Source: Candidatus Melainabacteria bacterium
Lineage (GTDB): Bacteria > Cyanobacteriota > Vampirovibrionia > Gastranaerophilales > Gastranaerophilaceae
Reading direction: 5' to 3'
DNA length: 64,000 bases
NCBI GenBank assembly: GCA_003258795.1
Contig: QHMH01000012.1
Span: 77,380 to 141,379 of the forward strand
Part shown: one piece after another, positions 23,112 to 31,977 of the stretch
Layout of the letters: the number at the start of each line of letters is the position of its first letter
How positions within the stretch are numbered: the first letter of the stretch is position 1
The notes under the pieces: generated by a model
Databases searched by the model: none
What the model saw: the letters and a program-made list of their open reading frames with translations, nothing else
What the model was told of the DNA's origin: nothing
Translations under genes and position numbers: made by a program

Positions 23112-24122
23112 TTATAATTTTGAAGCAACCATCAAAGTAGTTTCAGCCAATCTTGTAGAATAACCCATTTCGTTATCGTACCAAGAAATAACTTTAACCA
23201 TATTGTCACCCATAACTCTTGTCAACAAAGCGTCAACAGTAGAAGATTGAGATGAACCGATATAATCAGAAGAAACCAATGGTTCTTCAGTGTAGCATAA
23301 AACGTGTCCGTCAGCGGCTTTCTTCAAAGCTTCGTTAACTTCTTCAACAGTAACTTTCTTTTCTGTTTCGAAAACAACGTCAACCAAAGAAACATCTGGA
23401 GTAGGAACACGCATAGCGAAACCATCCAATTTTCCTTTTAATTCAGGTAAAACCAAAGCAACAGCTTTAGCAGCACCAGTTTTAGTAGGAACAATGTTCA
23501 AAGCACCAGCTCTTGCTCTTCTTGGGTCTTTGTGACCAGCATCCAAGATTCTTTGGTCGCCAGTGTAAGAGTGAACTGTTGTCATCAAACCTTTAACGAT
23601 ACCAAAGTTTTCCATGATAGCTTTAGCAACAGGAGCCAAGCAGTTAGTAGTACAAGATGCCATTGAAATAACATTGTGTTTGTTAGTGTCATACATATCA
23701 TCGTTAACGCCTAAAACGATAGTCAAGTCTTCGTTTTTAGCAGGAGCAGAAATGATAACTTTTTTAGCACCAGCTGCAATGTGAGCTTTAGCTTTTTCTG
23801 CATCTGTGAAGAAACCAGTTGATTCAACAACTACATCAACACCCAAATCTTTCCAAGGAAGATTTGCAGGATCTTTTTCTGCATAGAATTTAATTTTTTT
23901 ACCATTTACGATAATGCCTTCTTCATAAGCTTCAACAGTACCGCAGAATTTACCCATTACAGAGTCATATTTGAAGATTCTTGCTGCATCAGCAGGAGTC
24001 AATCCTGGGTCATTGATTGCAACGTAATCGATTTTGTCAAAAATACCTTCTCTGATTGCTGCTCTTAACGTGTTACGTCCGATTCTTCCGAAACCGTTAA
24101 TTGCCACTTTTTTGTTAGCCAT
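23112..24122 (-). CDS. gap: Glyceraldehyde-3-phosphate dehydrogenase, type I
   Basis: 336 residues. Rossmann GFGRIGRNTLRAA near the N-terminus and an IND at the end of the second strand (Asp as in NAD-preferring glycolytic enzymes), catalytic SMASCTTNCLAP (Cys about 155), catalytic His in TTVHSYTGDQ, and the C-terminal SWYDNEMGYS. It catalyses the NAD-linked oxidation step of glycolysis. It is divergent from rpsB across a 250-bp promoter region. Confidence 0.96.
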   Translation of the reverse strand: MANKKVAINGFGRIGRNTLRAAIREGIFDKIDYVAINDPGLTPADAARIFKYDSVMGKFCGTVEAYEEGIIVNGKKIKFYAEKDPANLPWKDLGVDVVVESTGFFTDAEKAKAHIAAGAKKVIISAPAKNEDLTIVLGVNDDMYDTNKHNVISMASCTTNCLAPVAKAIMENFGIVKGLMTTVHSYTGDQRILDAGHKDPRRARAGALNIVPTKTGAAKAVALVLPELKGKLDGFAMRVPTPDVSLVDVVFETEKKVTVEEVNEALKKAADGHVLCYTEEPLVSSDYIGSSQSSTVDALLTRVMGDNMVKVISWYDNEMGYSTRLAETTLMVASKL

Positions 24123-24245
24123 AATGTTTATCTCCTTATATCATGTGCCATTTACTCTTTCCTTATAACTCAAAAAAAAATCCTTGTAAAGAAAAAAATC
24201 CCATAAAGTAAAAAATTCTTTTTTGTTAAGTTTATTGAGCTATTC

Positions 24246-24343
24246 TTGTAAAAAAATATTTTTGTAATAATATATCATGTGAGATTTTGTAAATTCGATA
24301 GGGTTTCCTTAGTTTCTGAAAAAGAAATGGAGTTCACAAAATC
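24246..24343 (+). promoter_or_regulatory. rpsB promoter and structured leader (candidate S2 autoregulatory site)
   Basis: TTGTAA (24246-24251), 16 bases, then TAATAT (24268-24273) form a promoter starting near 24280. The transcript then begins with a stem of 13 pairs out of 14 between 24283-24296 (GATTTTGTAAATTC) and 24330-24343 (GAGTTCACAAAATC), with a 33-nt apical region holding a smaller hairpin (TTTCT/AGAAA). Ribosomal protein S2 represses its own mRNA through leader structures in several phyla; this hairpin is a candidate for that role. Confidence 0.55.
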
Positions 24344-24372
24344 GGTTATTAGGTAAAAAAAGGAGAAAAACG

Positions 24373-25146
24373 ATGCCAACAGCGTCAATGGTAGAACTTT
24401 TGGATGCAGGTGTTCACTTCGGACACAAAACTCAAAAGTGGAACCCAAAAATGAAACAGTACATTTACAAAGCAATCAATGGAATTTATGTTATTGATTT
24501 GAGAAAAACAACAGATTTACTTGATAAAGCTTATGAAGTTGTAAGAGATTATGCTGCAAGAGGAAGAAATGTTTTGTTTGTTGGAACAAAGAAACAAGCT
24601 TCTGAAATTGTAACAGAAGAAGCTAAAAGAGCTGGTGCTTACTACATTAACAGAAGATGGCTCGGTGGTTTGATGACAAACTTTGAAACTATCAGAGCAA
24701 GAGTTAACAAGTTGAGAGAACTTGAAGAATTCATCAGTAGCGGTCAAATCGAAAAATTGCCTAAAAAAGAAATCGCTCAAATTCAAAGACAAGCAGAAAA
24801 ATTGTCAAAAACTTTGGGTGGTATCAAGGATATGAGAGGTTTACCTGATTTGATTTTCATCGTAGACCAACAAAAAGAATTGATTGCGATTAAAGAAGCA
24901 AACAAACTTGGTATACCAGTTATTTGTTTAGCCGATACAAATGCTGATCCAGAAGGTATTGATTATATTATCCCTGGAAACGACGATGCAATGCGTTCAA
25001 TCAAGCTTATCACTTCAAGACTTGCAGATGCAGTTTTGGAAGGAAAGCAATTGAGAGAAAACAAAGCAGTTTCTGCTAAAAAGACAGAAAAAATTTCTGC
25101 ACAAGATGCTGGCGTAGAAGTTGAAAAAGAAGAAGAAAAAGCATAA
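24373..25146 (+). CDS. rpsB: 30S ribosomal protein S2
   Basis: 257 residues. Begins MPTASMVELLDAGVHFGHKTQKWNPKM and has RWLGGLMTNFETI and the LADTNADPEGIDYIIPGNDDAMRSI signature of S2. The C-terminus extends in an acidic Glu/Lys-rich tail. AAGGAG precedes the ATG. It is followed after 16 bases by tsf, the usual rpsB-tsf operon. Confidence 0.97.
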   Translation: MPTASMVELLDAGVHFGHKTQKWNPKMKQYIYKAINGIYVIDLRKTTDLLDKAYEVVRDYAARGRNVLFVGTKKQASEIVTEEAKRAGAYYINRRWLGGLMTNFETIRARVNKLRELEEFISSGQIEKLPKKEIAQIQRQAEKLSKTLGGIKDMRGLPDLIFIVDQQKELIAIKEANKLGIPVICLADTNADPEGIDYIIPGNDDAMRSIKLITSRLADAVLEGKQLRENKAVSAKKTEKISAQDAGVEVEKEEEKA

Positions 25147-25162
25147 TAATTGGAGAATTACA

Positions 25163-26029
25163 ATGGCAAATATAACAGCACAAATGGTTAAAGAACTCCG
25201 TGAAAAGACTGGTGCAGGCATGATGGACTGCAAAAAAGTTCTTGTTGAAACTGACGGAGATATGGAAAAAGCAACTGAAATTTTAAGACAAAAAGGTATC
25301 GCTTCTGCTGAAAAGAAAATGAGCAGAATTGCTGCTGAAGGTCTTGTTGCTGCATACGTTGATGACGAAAAAGGTGCAATGGTTGAAGTTAACTGTGAAA
25401 CTGACTTCGTTGCTAAAAACGAAGAATTCAAAGAATTGACTAAATGCCTCGCTCAAGTTGTTGCGGAAAAAAATCCTGCAGATGTTGATGCACTTTTAAA
25501 TCTTGATTGTGAAAAATGTGGTAAAAAAATCAGTGAAGTTATTAAAGAAAAAATCGCTTCTATTGGTGAAAAAATCACTTTCAGAAGATTTGTAAGAGAA
25601 GAAGGTAACGTTGCAACTTATGTTCACAACGGCAAAATTGGCGTTCTTCTTGTTACCGACAAACGTGATGATGAATTGATGAAAGATGTTTGCTTGCACA
25701 TCGCAAGTTCTTCTCCTGAATTCGTTTCAAGAAATGACATTCCTAAAGAAGTTATTGAAGAAGAAACAAGAATCGAAATGGGTAAAGAAGACTTGGCTAA
25801 AAAGCCAGAAAACATCAGAGCAAAAATCGTTGAAGGCAGAGTTAATAAACTTATGGCTCAAAAATGTTTATTAGAACAACCATTTGTTAAAAACCCTGAC
25901 CTTACAATCGAAAAGTTAATTGAAGGTAAATTATCAATTAAGAAATTCGACAGATACGTTCTTGGTGAAGGTCTTGAAAAAAGAGAAGAAAACTTTGCTG
26001 ACGAAGTTGCAAAACAAATGAAAGGTTAA
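25163..26029 (+). CDS. tsf: Elongation factor Ts
   Basis: 288 residues. MANITAQMVKELREKTGAGMMDCKKVL is the hallmark N-terminal UBA region, and ETDFVAKNEEF the EF-Tu contact motif. The start is the ATG at 25163, with GGAG upstream; an in-frame ATG 42 bases earlier falls inside the end of rpsB and is not used. It exchanges GDP for GTP on EF-Tu. A strong terminator follows. Confidence 0.97.
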   Translation: MANITAQMVKELREKTGAGMMDCKKVLVETDGDMEKATEILRQKGIASAEKKMSRIAAEGLVAAYVDDEKGAMVEVNCETDFVAKNEEFKELTKCLAQVVAEKNPADVDALLNLDCEKCGKKISEVIKEKIASIGEKITFRRFVREEGNVATYVHNGKIGVLLVTDKRDDELMKDVCLHIASSSPEFVSRNDIPKEVIEEETRIEMGKEDLAKKPENIRAKIVEGRVNKLMAQKCLLEQPFVKNPDLTIEKLIEGKLSIKKFDRYVLGEGLEKREENFADEVAKQMKG

Positions 26030-26050
26030 TCTTTTCAAACAGATACAAAA

Positions 26051-26082
26051 AGCGGATATGTATTTACATATCCGCTTTTTTA
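26051..26082 (+). terminator. Terminator of rpsB-tsf
   Basis: AGCGGATATGTA (26051-26062) pairs with the complementary arm ending at 26075 around a short TTT loop, followed by six T. Confidence 0.88.
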
Positions 26083-26111
26083 TTGACATTTAACTTATTA
26101 AATTTTATCAT
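26083..26111 (+). promoter_or_regulatory. galE promoter
   Basis: TTGACA (26083-26088), a 17-base spacer and TATCAT (26106-26111): a near-consensus housekeeping promoter immediately after the tsf terminator. Confidence 0.65.
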
Positions 26112-26141
26112 TTAAAAGAAAATATTTTTAATGAGGAAGTT

Positions 26142-27119
26142 ATGACAAAAAGCATATTGGTAGTTGGCGGAGCTGGTTATATTGGTTCTCATACGGTAAA
26201 ACATCTATTAGAAAACGGTTATGATGTTATTGTTGCCGATAACTTATCAACAGGACATAAAGAAGCCGTTTTAACAGAAAAATTTGAGAAGGTTGATTTA
26301 TGTAATAAAGATGAGCTTGACAAAGTATTCAAAAAATATAATATTGACGGAGTAATTCATTTTGCTGCGTTTGCAAGTGTTGGAGAGAGTGTCATAAATC
26401 CTCGAAAATACTATAGAAACAATGTGGTTAACACTTTAAATCTTCTTGATGTGATGATTGACAATGATGTTAAAAAGATTGTTTTTTCAAGTACTTGCGC
26501 AACTTATGGAAATCCAGAATATACACCAATGGATGAAAAACATCCTCAAAAGCCTATAAATCCTTATGGAAAAACAAAGTTCATGATGGAACAAATTATG
26601 GAAGATTATGAAAGAGCTTATGGGCTTAAATTTGCAGCATTGAGATATTTCAACGCTGCAGGTGCAGATGAAAGTGCAATGATTGGTGAAAGCCATACAC
26701 CAGAAACACATTTAATACCTCTTGTCTTGCAGGCTGCTAAAGGGGAGAGAGAATCTATAACAATATTCGGACTTGATTATAATACGCCAGATGGAACATG
26801 CCAGCGAGATTATGTACATGTTTATGATCTTGCAACGGCACACCTTAAGGCATTTGAAAAGTTGTATGACGGTAATAGTTTGAAAATAAACCTTGGAACT
26901 GGCATTGCAAATTCAGTAAAAGAAATTATTTCATCAGTAAAAAAAGTGACGGGAAAAGAATTCGCTGTTAAAATGGGAGAGAGAAGAGCTGGAGATCCAG
27001 ATAAACTTTATGCGGCAAATAACCTTGCAAAACAAATCCTTGACTGGCAGCCAAAATACACTGATGTTGAAGAAATAATAAAAACTGCGTGGAATTGGGA
27101 ACTTAACAGAAAATATTAA
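26142..27119 (+). CDS. galE: UDP-glucose 4-epimerase
   Basis: 325 residues of the extended short-chain dehydrogenase family. NAD-binding GGAGYIGSH near the N-terminus, catalytic Ser in FSSTCATYG, the Y-x3-K pair in NPYGKTKFMME, and RYFNAAGAD. It interconverts UDP-glucose and UDP-galactose, supplying galactose for surface polysaccharide; the GT8 enzymes at 51-53 kb could be consumers. GAGGAA lies upstream of the ATG. Confidence 0.93.
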   Translation: MTKSILVVGGAGYIGSHTVKHLLENGYDVIVADNLSTGHKEAVLTEKFEKVDLCNKDELDKVFKKYNIDGVIHFAAFASVGESVINPRKYYRNNVVNTLNLLDVMIDNDVKKIVFSSTCATYGNPEYTPMDEKHPQKPINPYGKTKFMMEQIMEDYERAYGLKFAALRYFNAAGADESAMIGESHTPETHLIPLVLQAAKGERESITIFGLDYNTPDGTCQRDYVHVYDLATAHLKAFEKLYDGNSLKINLGTGIANSVKEIISSVKKVTGKEFAVKMGERRAGDPDKLYAANNLAKQILDWQPKYTDVEEIIKTAWNWELNRKY

Positions 27120-27171
27120 ATTTGAAATTTAATATTAACTATGTTATAGTACTCATTGGAGATTAGGGAAA

Positions 27172-28845
27172 TTGAGTAGGGAATTTTTTGCAAAAAAGAT
27201 TTATATATGTTTGTTAGCGAGTTTCATTTTAATGACTCCTGTTTTTGCCGATGAAGTTTCTACGCAAGCACAAAACTCAGAGCAGGCTGCTGTTCAAACA
27301 ACCCAAACAAAAACTCAAACAAAAAGTCTTGTTCAAGAAAAAGAAAAGGATTTAAAAACAAATCCTTTAAAATCTTTTTTCTCTAAATTTTCAAGAAAAA
27401 ATAAAAAAGTTACAAAACAAACAGAAATACCAGTTGTAAATGAAGTTCCGATAATTAACGGGTCAATTGTTTACAACATGGATGACTGTATAAAAATAGG
27501 TCTTAAAAATAGTCCAACAGTTAAAAATCTTAAACAAACACTTTCATCTCAAAAAAATGAAATAAATATTGCCAAATCTAACTACTTTCCTGTTATCTTT
27601 GCAGGAACAGGCTACAACTATGGAGTTACAAGATATTCTGAACGCTCAATAACAACTCCAAACAAATATGGTGTTGATGTCGGTTTGTCCGCAATGATTT
27701 GGGATTTTGGAAGAACTGTTGCTAAAATCAACATGAGCAAATTCAATTATGAAGCAGCAGGATACGATCTTAAAGATGGAATATTAAATACAGTTTTTGA
27801 TATTAAACTTGCTTACACAGAAGTTCTTTCAGCAAGAGCAAATACAGATGTTCTTTTGCAAAATGTTAAAATCAACGAACTCAACGTAGAAAGAACAAAA
27901 GCTATGTACGAGGTTGGTTTAAAGTCAAAAATTGATTTAGTTAATGCAGAAGTGAGTTTAACAGAGGCGGAAATTTCGCTCTTGAATGCGCAAAATACTT
28001 ATCAAAGTGCTCTTATTGCACTAAATTCTGCAATGTATTATATAAATCCGCCACAGTATTCAATTACTCCAACAGATACATTTAATTTCCAAAGAGATGA
28101 CACAATAAAAAATGAAATAAATGTTGCCTATGAAAAGAAGAGTTACAACGACAATGAAGAAATTCCAGTAGGAATAAAAGAAGGTTCTATCTTTACTGCA
28201 GGTATTGAAAAGAAGAACTTTATTACCTCTTACAAATTCGATCCATTTGCTCTTTCATTACAAGAAGCTATCGACAAAGCTTTTGCCGACAGATACGATT
28301 TAAAATCAATAAAACTTCTTGAAAAAGCATCAGAAGAATCTTTAAAAGCGGTAAAAAGAAATAACTATCCACAGTTAAATGTTAGTGCAAAATACTCTTT
28401 AGGCGTAAATGCATCTAACGTAGCAAACCAAGATAATGGTAATGTTTCAAATGGCGTTACACTATATGGCGGTTTGGATTTACCAAATACAAACCCAATG
28501 CTTTTGAAAAATCAAATCGAAATTGCTAAATCAAATGTTGAAGTAGCAAAAAATAACGTAGTTAACATGGAAAACAACATATATTTTGAAATACAAGATT
28601 TATATGTAAATATGAAACAGCTTGAACAAAAAATACCATTGATGCGCCGCAGAGTTCAACAAAGTTTGGAAAACTTTGAACTTGCAGATGGTCGTTATGC
28701 TGTTGGTTTGGGAGATTACATAGAACTACAACAAGCTCTTACAAATTACAATAATGCACAACTATCGTTCATAGAATCAGTATTTTTGTATAACAAAGCC
28801 AGATTTGAACTTGAAAGGGCGATGGCGACAGAATATAATTATTAG
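27172..28845 (+). CDS. TolC-family outer-membrane efflux protein
   Basis: 557 residues starting at TTG (27172) with GGAG at 27158-27161. Signal peptide (KIYICLLASFILMTPVFA, cleavage about residue 26), a Gln/Lys-rich segment, then two OEP repeats (about 105-290 and 365-555) with the ASNYFPVIFAG-like and RYAVGLGDYIELQQALTNYNNAQLSF elements. It forms the outer-membrane tunnel for the MacA-MacB pump encoded directly downstream, ten bases before macA. The extra N-terminal segment before the first repeat is longer than usual. Confidence 0.9.
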   Translation: MSREFFAKKIYICLLASFILMTPVFADEVSTQAQNSEQAAVQTTQTKTQTKSLVQEKEKDLKTNPLKSFFSKFSRKNKKVTKQTEIPVVNEVPIINGSIVYNMDDCIKIGLKNSPTVKNLKQTLSSQKNEINIAKSNYFPVIFAGTGYNYGVTRYSERSITTPNKYGVDVGLSAMIWDFGRTVAKINMSKFNYEAAGYDLKDGILNTVFDIKLAYTEVLSARANTDVLLQNVKINELNVERTKAMYEVGLKSKIDLVNAEVSLTEAEISLLNAQNTYQSALIALNSAMYYINPPQYSITPTDTFNFQRDDTIKNEINVAYEKKSYNDNEEIPVGIKEGSIFTAGIEKKNFITSYKFDPFALSLQEAIDKAFADRYDLKSIKLLEKASEESLKAVKRNNYPQLNVSAKYSLGVNASNVANQDNGNVSNGVTLYGGLDLPNTNPMLLKNQIEIAKSNVEVAKNNVVNMENNIYFEIQDLYVNMKQLEQKIPLMRRRVQQSLENFELADGRYAVGLGDYIELQQALTNYNNAQLSFIESVFLYNKARFELERAMATEYNY

Positions 28846-28854
28846 AGGATTGCC

Positions 28855-30000
28855 ATGAATAAAAAACTAAAAGTAGCAATAATTTTAGCAATATGTATTA
28901 TATTAACAATGCTTTTGGTTTTCGTTGGCAAAAAGAAATCAATAAAGTATCAAACTGCCATAGTTGAAAAAGGCACAGTTATGGAAAAGGTTGAGGCAAC
29001 AGGTACTATAAAACCAGTCCAAACGGTTGAAATTGGTGCACAGGTTTCTGGCATGATTAAAGAGGTTTACGTTGACTACAATTCACACGTAAAAAAGGGT
29101 CAATTACTTGCACAGATTGATACTTCTCTATTTCAGGCACAAGTTGATCAAGCACAAGCTACCTTAGCTGTAAAACAAGCAAATTACAAAAAATATAGAA
29201 ATCAAACTGCATATAAAAAAGCAACTTATGTAAGATATCAAAAACTTTATAACCAAGGATATGTTTCAAAGGATTCTTTGGAGTCTGCAAAAACTGATTA
29301 TAACGTAAATTTAGCGGAAACTGCATCGACAAGAGCAGATATCCAACAAGCAAGCGCAACTTTAAGAAATAACTTAGCAAATTTGAGATATTGCAGAATA
29401 GTTTCTCCAGTTGACGGTGTTGTTATTTCAAAAAATGTTGAAGTTGGACAAACTGTTGCATCAAGTTTCCAAACTCCAACTTTGTTTGAAGTTGCACAAG
29501 ATTTGACAAAAATGAGAATTGAAGCAAGCGTTTCAGAAGCTGATATTGGTAAGGTTAAACAAGGTCAAGAAGTTGATTATACTCTTGACGGATATCCTGA
29601 TAAAGTCTTTAAAGGTGTTGTTTCTCAAGTAAGACTTGCATCTACAACGACAAACAATGTAGTAACATATACAGTGGTTGTTGATGTAAACAATCCAGAC
29701 GGTATTTTAATCCCTGGAATGACTGCAAATATAGAAATTATTACAAACAAAAAAGAAAATATTTTAACAGTTCCACATGCTGCACTAAAATTTGTTCCGC
29801 AAAACCACAAAGAAAAATATGAAAAACAGGGTGTCTGGGTTTTGAGAAAAAGAAAACCTGTTAGAGTAAGCATTGAAACAGGAATAAGTGATGATTTTGT
29901 TACAGAAGTTTCATCTTCAGAACTACAAGAAGGTGATGTTGTAATTTTGAAAATTGAGGGGAAAGATAAAAAATCTGGTTCACCTCGTCCGCCAATGTAA
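28855..30000 (+). CDS. macA: MacA-like periplasmic adaptor (HlyD family)
   Basis: 381 residues: N-terminal membrane anchor (VAIILAICIILTMLLVFVG), lipoyl half-motifs (EIGAQVSGMIKEVYVDYNSHVKKGQLLAQID and IVSPVDGVVISKNVEVGQTV) flanking a coiled-coil hairpin (about 90-165), then beta-barrel and membrane-proximal domains. It connects the MacB transporter with the TolC-like channel. It ends in a basic PRPPM tail. macB follows after 10 bases. Confidence 0.92.
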   Translation: MNKKLKVAIILAICIILTMLLVFVGKKKSIKYQTAIVEKGTVMEKVEATGTIKPVQTVEIGAQVSGMIKEVYVDYNSHVKKGQLLAQIDTSLFQAQVDQAQATLAVKQANYKKYRNQTAYKKATYVRYQKLYNQGYVSKDSLESAKTDYNVNLAETASTRADIQQASATLRNNLANLRYCRIVSPVDGVVISKNVEVGQTVASSFQTPTLFEVAQDLTKMRIEASVSEADIGKVKQGQEVDYTLDGYPDKVFKGVVSQVRLASTTTNNVVTYTVVVDVNNPDGILIPGMTANIEIITNKKENILTVPHAALKFVPQNHKEKYEKQGVWVLRKRKPVRVSIETGISDDFVTEVSSSELQEGDVVILKIEGKDKKSGSPRPPM

Positions 30001-30010
30001 GGATTTTAAA

Positions 30011-30703
30011 ATGCCTTTGATTGAATTAAAAAATATAGTCAAAACTTACTATGCAGGAGATACTAACTTTAATGCTCTTGATAATGTTTCTCTCTCAATT
30101 GAAAGAGGCGAGTTTGTTGCAATTATGGGGGCTTCTGGGTCTGGAAAATCGACTTGCATGAATATTTTAGGAACATTGGATAAACCAAATTCAGGAGAGT
30201 ATTATTTTGACGAAAAAGACGTATTATCATTGACTCCTGATGAACTTTCGCAGATACGAAATTCAAAGTTGGGATTTGTATTTCAAGGTTTTAACTTGAT
30301 ATCAAGAACTTCTGCAATTGATAACGTTGAGTTGCCAATGATATATAGCGGAGTTGGAAAAGAGGAAAGGCGAAGAAGGGCAAAAGAAGCTTTAAAAATT
30401 GTCGGATTAGAAAAAAGAGAAAATCACATGCCAAATCAAATGTCTGGCGGACAACAACAAAGGGTCGCAATAGCGAGAGCAATAGTCAATGATGCTCCTT
30501 TAATTTTAGCCGATGAACCAACAGGAAATCTTGATACTAAAACAAGTATTGATGTTATGGAATTTTTTGTAAACTTGAACAAAAAACATAACAAAACAAT
30601 AGTTCTTGTTACACACGAACCTGATATTGCTGAGTTTTGTGATAGAGTTGTAACCTTCAAAGATGGTAAGATTATATCTGATGTAAGGAAGGTGCAAAAA
30701 TGA
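30011..30703 (+). CDS. MacB-type ABC transporter ATPase
   Basis: 230 residues from the ATG at 30011 (AAGGA upstream); an earlier in-frame ATG lies inside macA. Walker A GASGSGKST (about residues 40-48), Q-loop FQGFNLI, signature MSGGQQQRVAIARA, Walker B LILADEPTGNLD and the switch His in VTHEPD. It belongs to the LolD/MacB group. The ATPase and permease are separate genes here rather than fused as in E. coli MacB, overlapping by four bases. Confidence 0.95.
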   Translation: MPLIELKNIVKTYYAGDTNFNALDNVSLSIERGEFVAIMGASGSGKSTCMNILGTLDKPNSGEYYFDEKDVLSLTPDELSQIRNSKLGFVFQGFNLISRTSAIDNVELPMIYSGVGKEERRRRAKEALKIVGLEKRENHMPNQMSGGQQQRVAIARAIVNDAPLILADEPTGNLDTKTSIDVMEFFVNLNKKHNKTIVLVTHEPDIAEFCDRVVTFKDGKIISDVRKVQK

Positions 30704-31929
30704 TTGATTTTAACACAACATTAAAAATGGCACTAAATTCTTTAAAAGTAAATAAAATGCGTTCAGCTCTAACAAGTTTAGGGATAATTATCGGTGTGAG
30801 TGCAGTTATTATAATGCTTGCAATCGGTACGGGAACACAAGAAAAAGTTCAACAAAATATGGAATCAATGGGGAGTAATATTTTGACAATTCGTTCGGCC
30901 TCTGCAAAATCTGGGGGGGTCCATATGGGAACTGGGTCAAAACCTACACTTACAATGAAGGATGCTTTCGCAATTCAAAAGAATGTCGAAAACATAGATG
31001 CAGTTGCACCCGCATCATCTGAAACAAAACAATTGATGTTTGGAAATCAAAATAGATCATCATCTGTATATGGAACAACAAAGGATTATTTTTATATAAA
31101 AAATTATGAGGTTGATTCTGGAAGAACATTTACCTCAGAAGATATGAGAAATAGTGCTAAAGTTACGGTAATTGGCTCTACTGTGGCATCTGAATTATTT
31201 GGGGATTTAAATCCAATTGGGAAAACTATGAGGGTTGGAAATGTTCCATTTAAGGTTATCGGAACGCTTAAAAGCAAGGGTGTTTCCGGTCCATTTGACC
31301 AAGATGACGTAATATTCATTCCAATAACAACTGCACAGAGAAAAATTTTTGGTACAGATTTCCCTGGGACTGTTGGTTCTATAATTGTAAAAGGTGTTGA
31401 TGCTGACAGTTTAGATTCTGTCGAAAAAGAAATTGACGAATTGTTGAGTGCAAGACATCATATGTCAAAAAACAGAGAAAAAGACTTTGAAATAAGAAAT
31501 TCTGCTGATTTTCAAGAAAAGATGAAATCAACAGTTCAAACTTTTGCGATTTTGCTTGCATCCATTGCATCAGTATCATTGCTTGTTGGTGGTATCGGGA
31601 TTATGAATATAATGTTGGTTTCTGTAACAGAAAGAACAAAAGAAATCGGTATTAGAATGGCAATTGGTGCTAATGTCAGAGATATTAGACAGCAATTCTT
31701 GACAGAATCCTTTTTATTGTCCGTTTCGGGAGGACTAATTGGAGTTTTGTTTGGAGTCTTTATTTCACTTATATTGGGAATGTTTTTGACTGGGATGAGT
31801 GTCAAAATATCATTGATGTCTATCTTCTTATCATTAGGTTTTTCAGGACTTGTCGGAATCATATTCGGATATTACCCGGCATACAAAGCTTCTTTGCTAA
31901 AACCTATTGATGCACTAAGATATGAATAA
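30700..31929 (+). CDS. MacB-type ABC transporter permease
   Basis: 409 residues: N-terminal membrane helix (RSALTSLGIIIGVSAVIIMLAIGTG), a large MacB periplasmic core domain (about 45-265) and three C-terminal FtsX helices (ILLASIASVSLLVGGIGIMNIMLVSVTERTKEIGIRMAIGA...). It is the mechanotransmission permease of a tripartite pump, exporting macrolides, peptides or lipoproteins in homologues; the substrate is unknown. ATG overlaps the ATPase stop by four bases. Last gene of the tolC-macA-macB operon. Confidence 0.94.
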   Translation: MIDFNTTLKMALNSLKVNKMRSALTSLGIIIGVSAVIIMLAIGTGTQEKVQQNMESMGSNILTIRSASAKSGGVHMGTGSKPTLTMKDAFAIQKNVENIDAVAPASSETKQLMFGNQNRSSSVYGTTKDYFYIKNYEVDSGRTFTSEDMRNSAKVTVIGSTVASELFGDLNPIGKTMRVGNVPFKVIGTLKSKGVSGPFDQDDVIFIPITTAQRKIFGTDFPGTVGSIIVKGVDADSLDSVEKEIDELLSARHHMSKNREKDFEIRNSADFQEKMKSTVQTFAILLASIASVSLLVGGIGIMNIMLVSVTERTKEIGIRMAIGANVRDIRQQFLTESFLLSVSGGLIGVLFGVFISLILGMFLTGMSVKISLMSIFLSLGFSGLVGIIFGYYPAYKASLLKPIDALRYE

Positions 31930-31930
31930 A

Positions 31931-31964
31931 AAAGTCCCCGACAAATTCTTGTCGGGGACCTTTT
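31931..31964. terminator. Bidirectional terminator between macB and dnaK
   Basis: GTCCCCGACAA (31934-31944) and TTGTCGGGGAC (31949-31959) form an 11-bp stem with a 4-nt loop, with T-rich sequence on both sides. Confidence 0.85.
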
Positions 31965-31977
31965 ACCTTTGTAGCTA

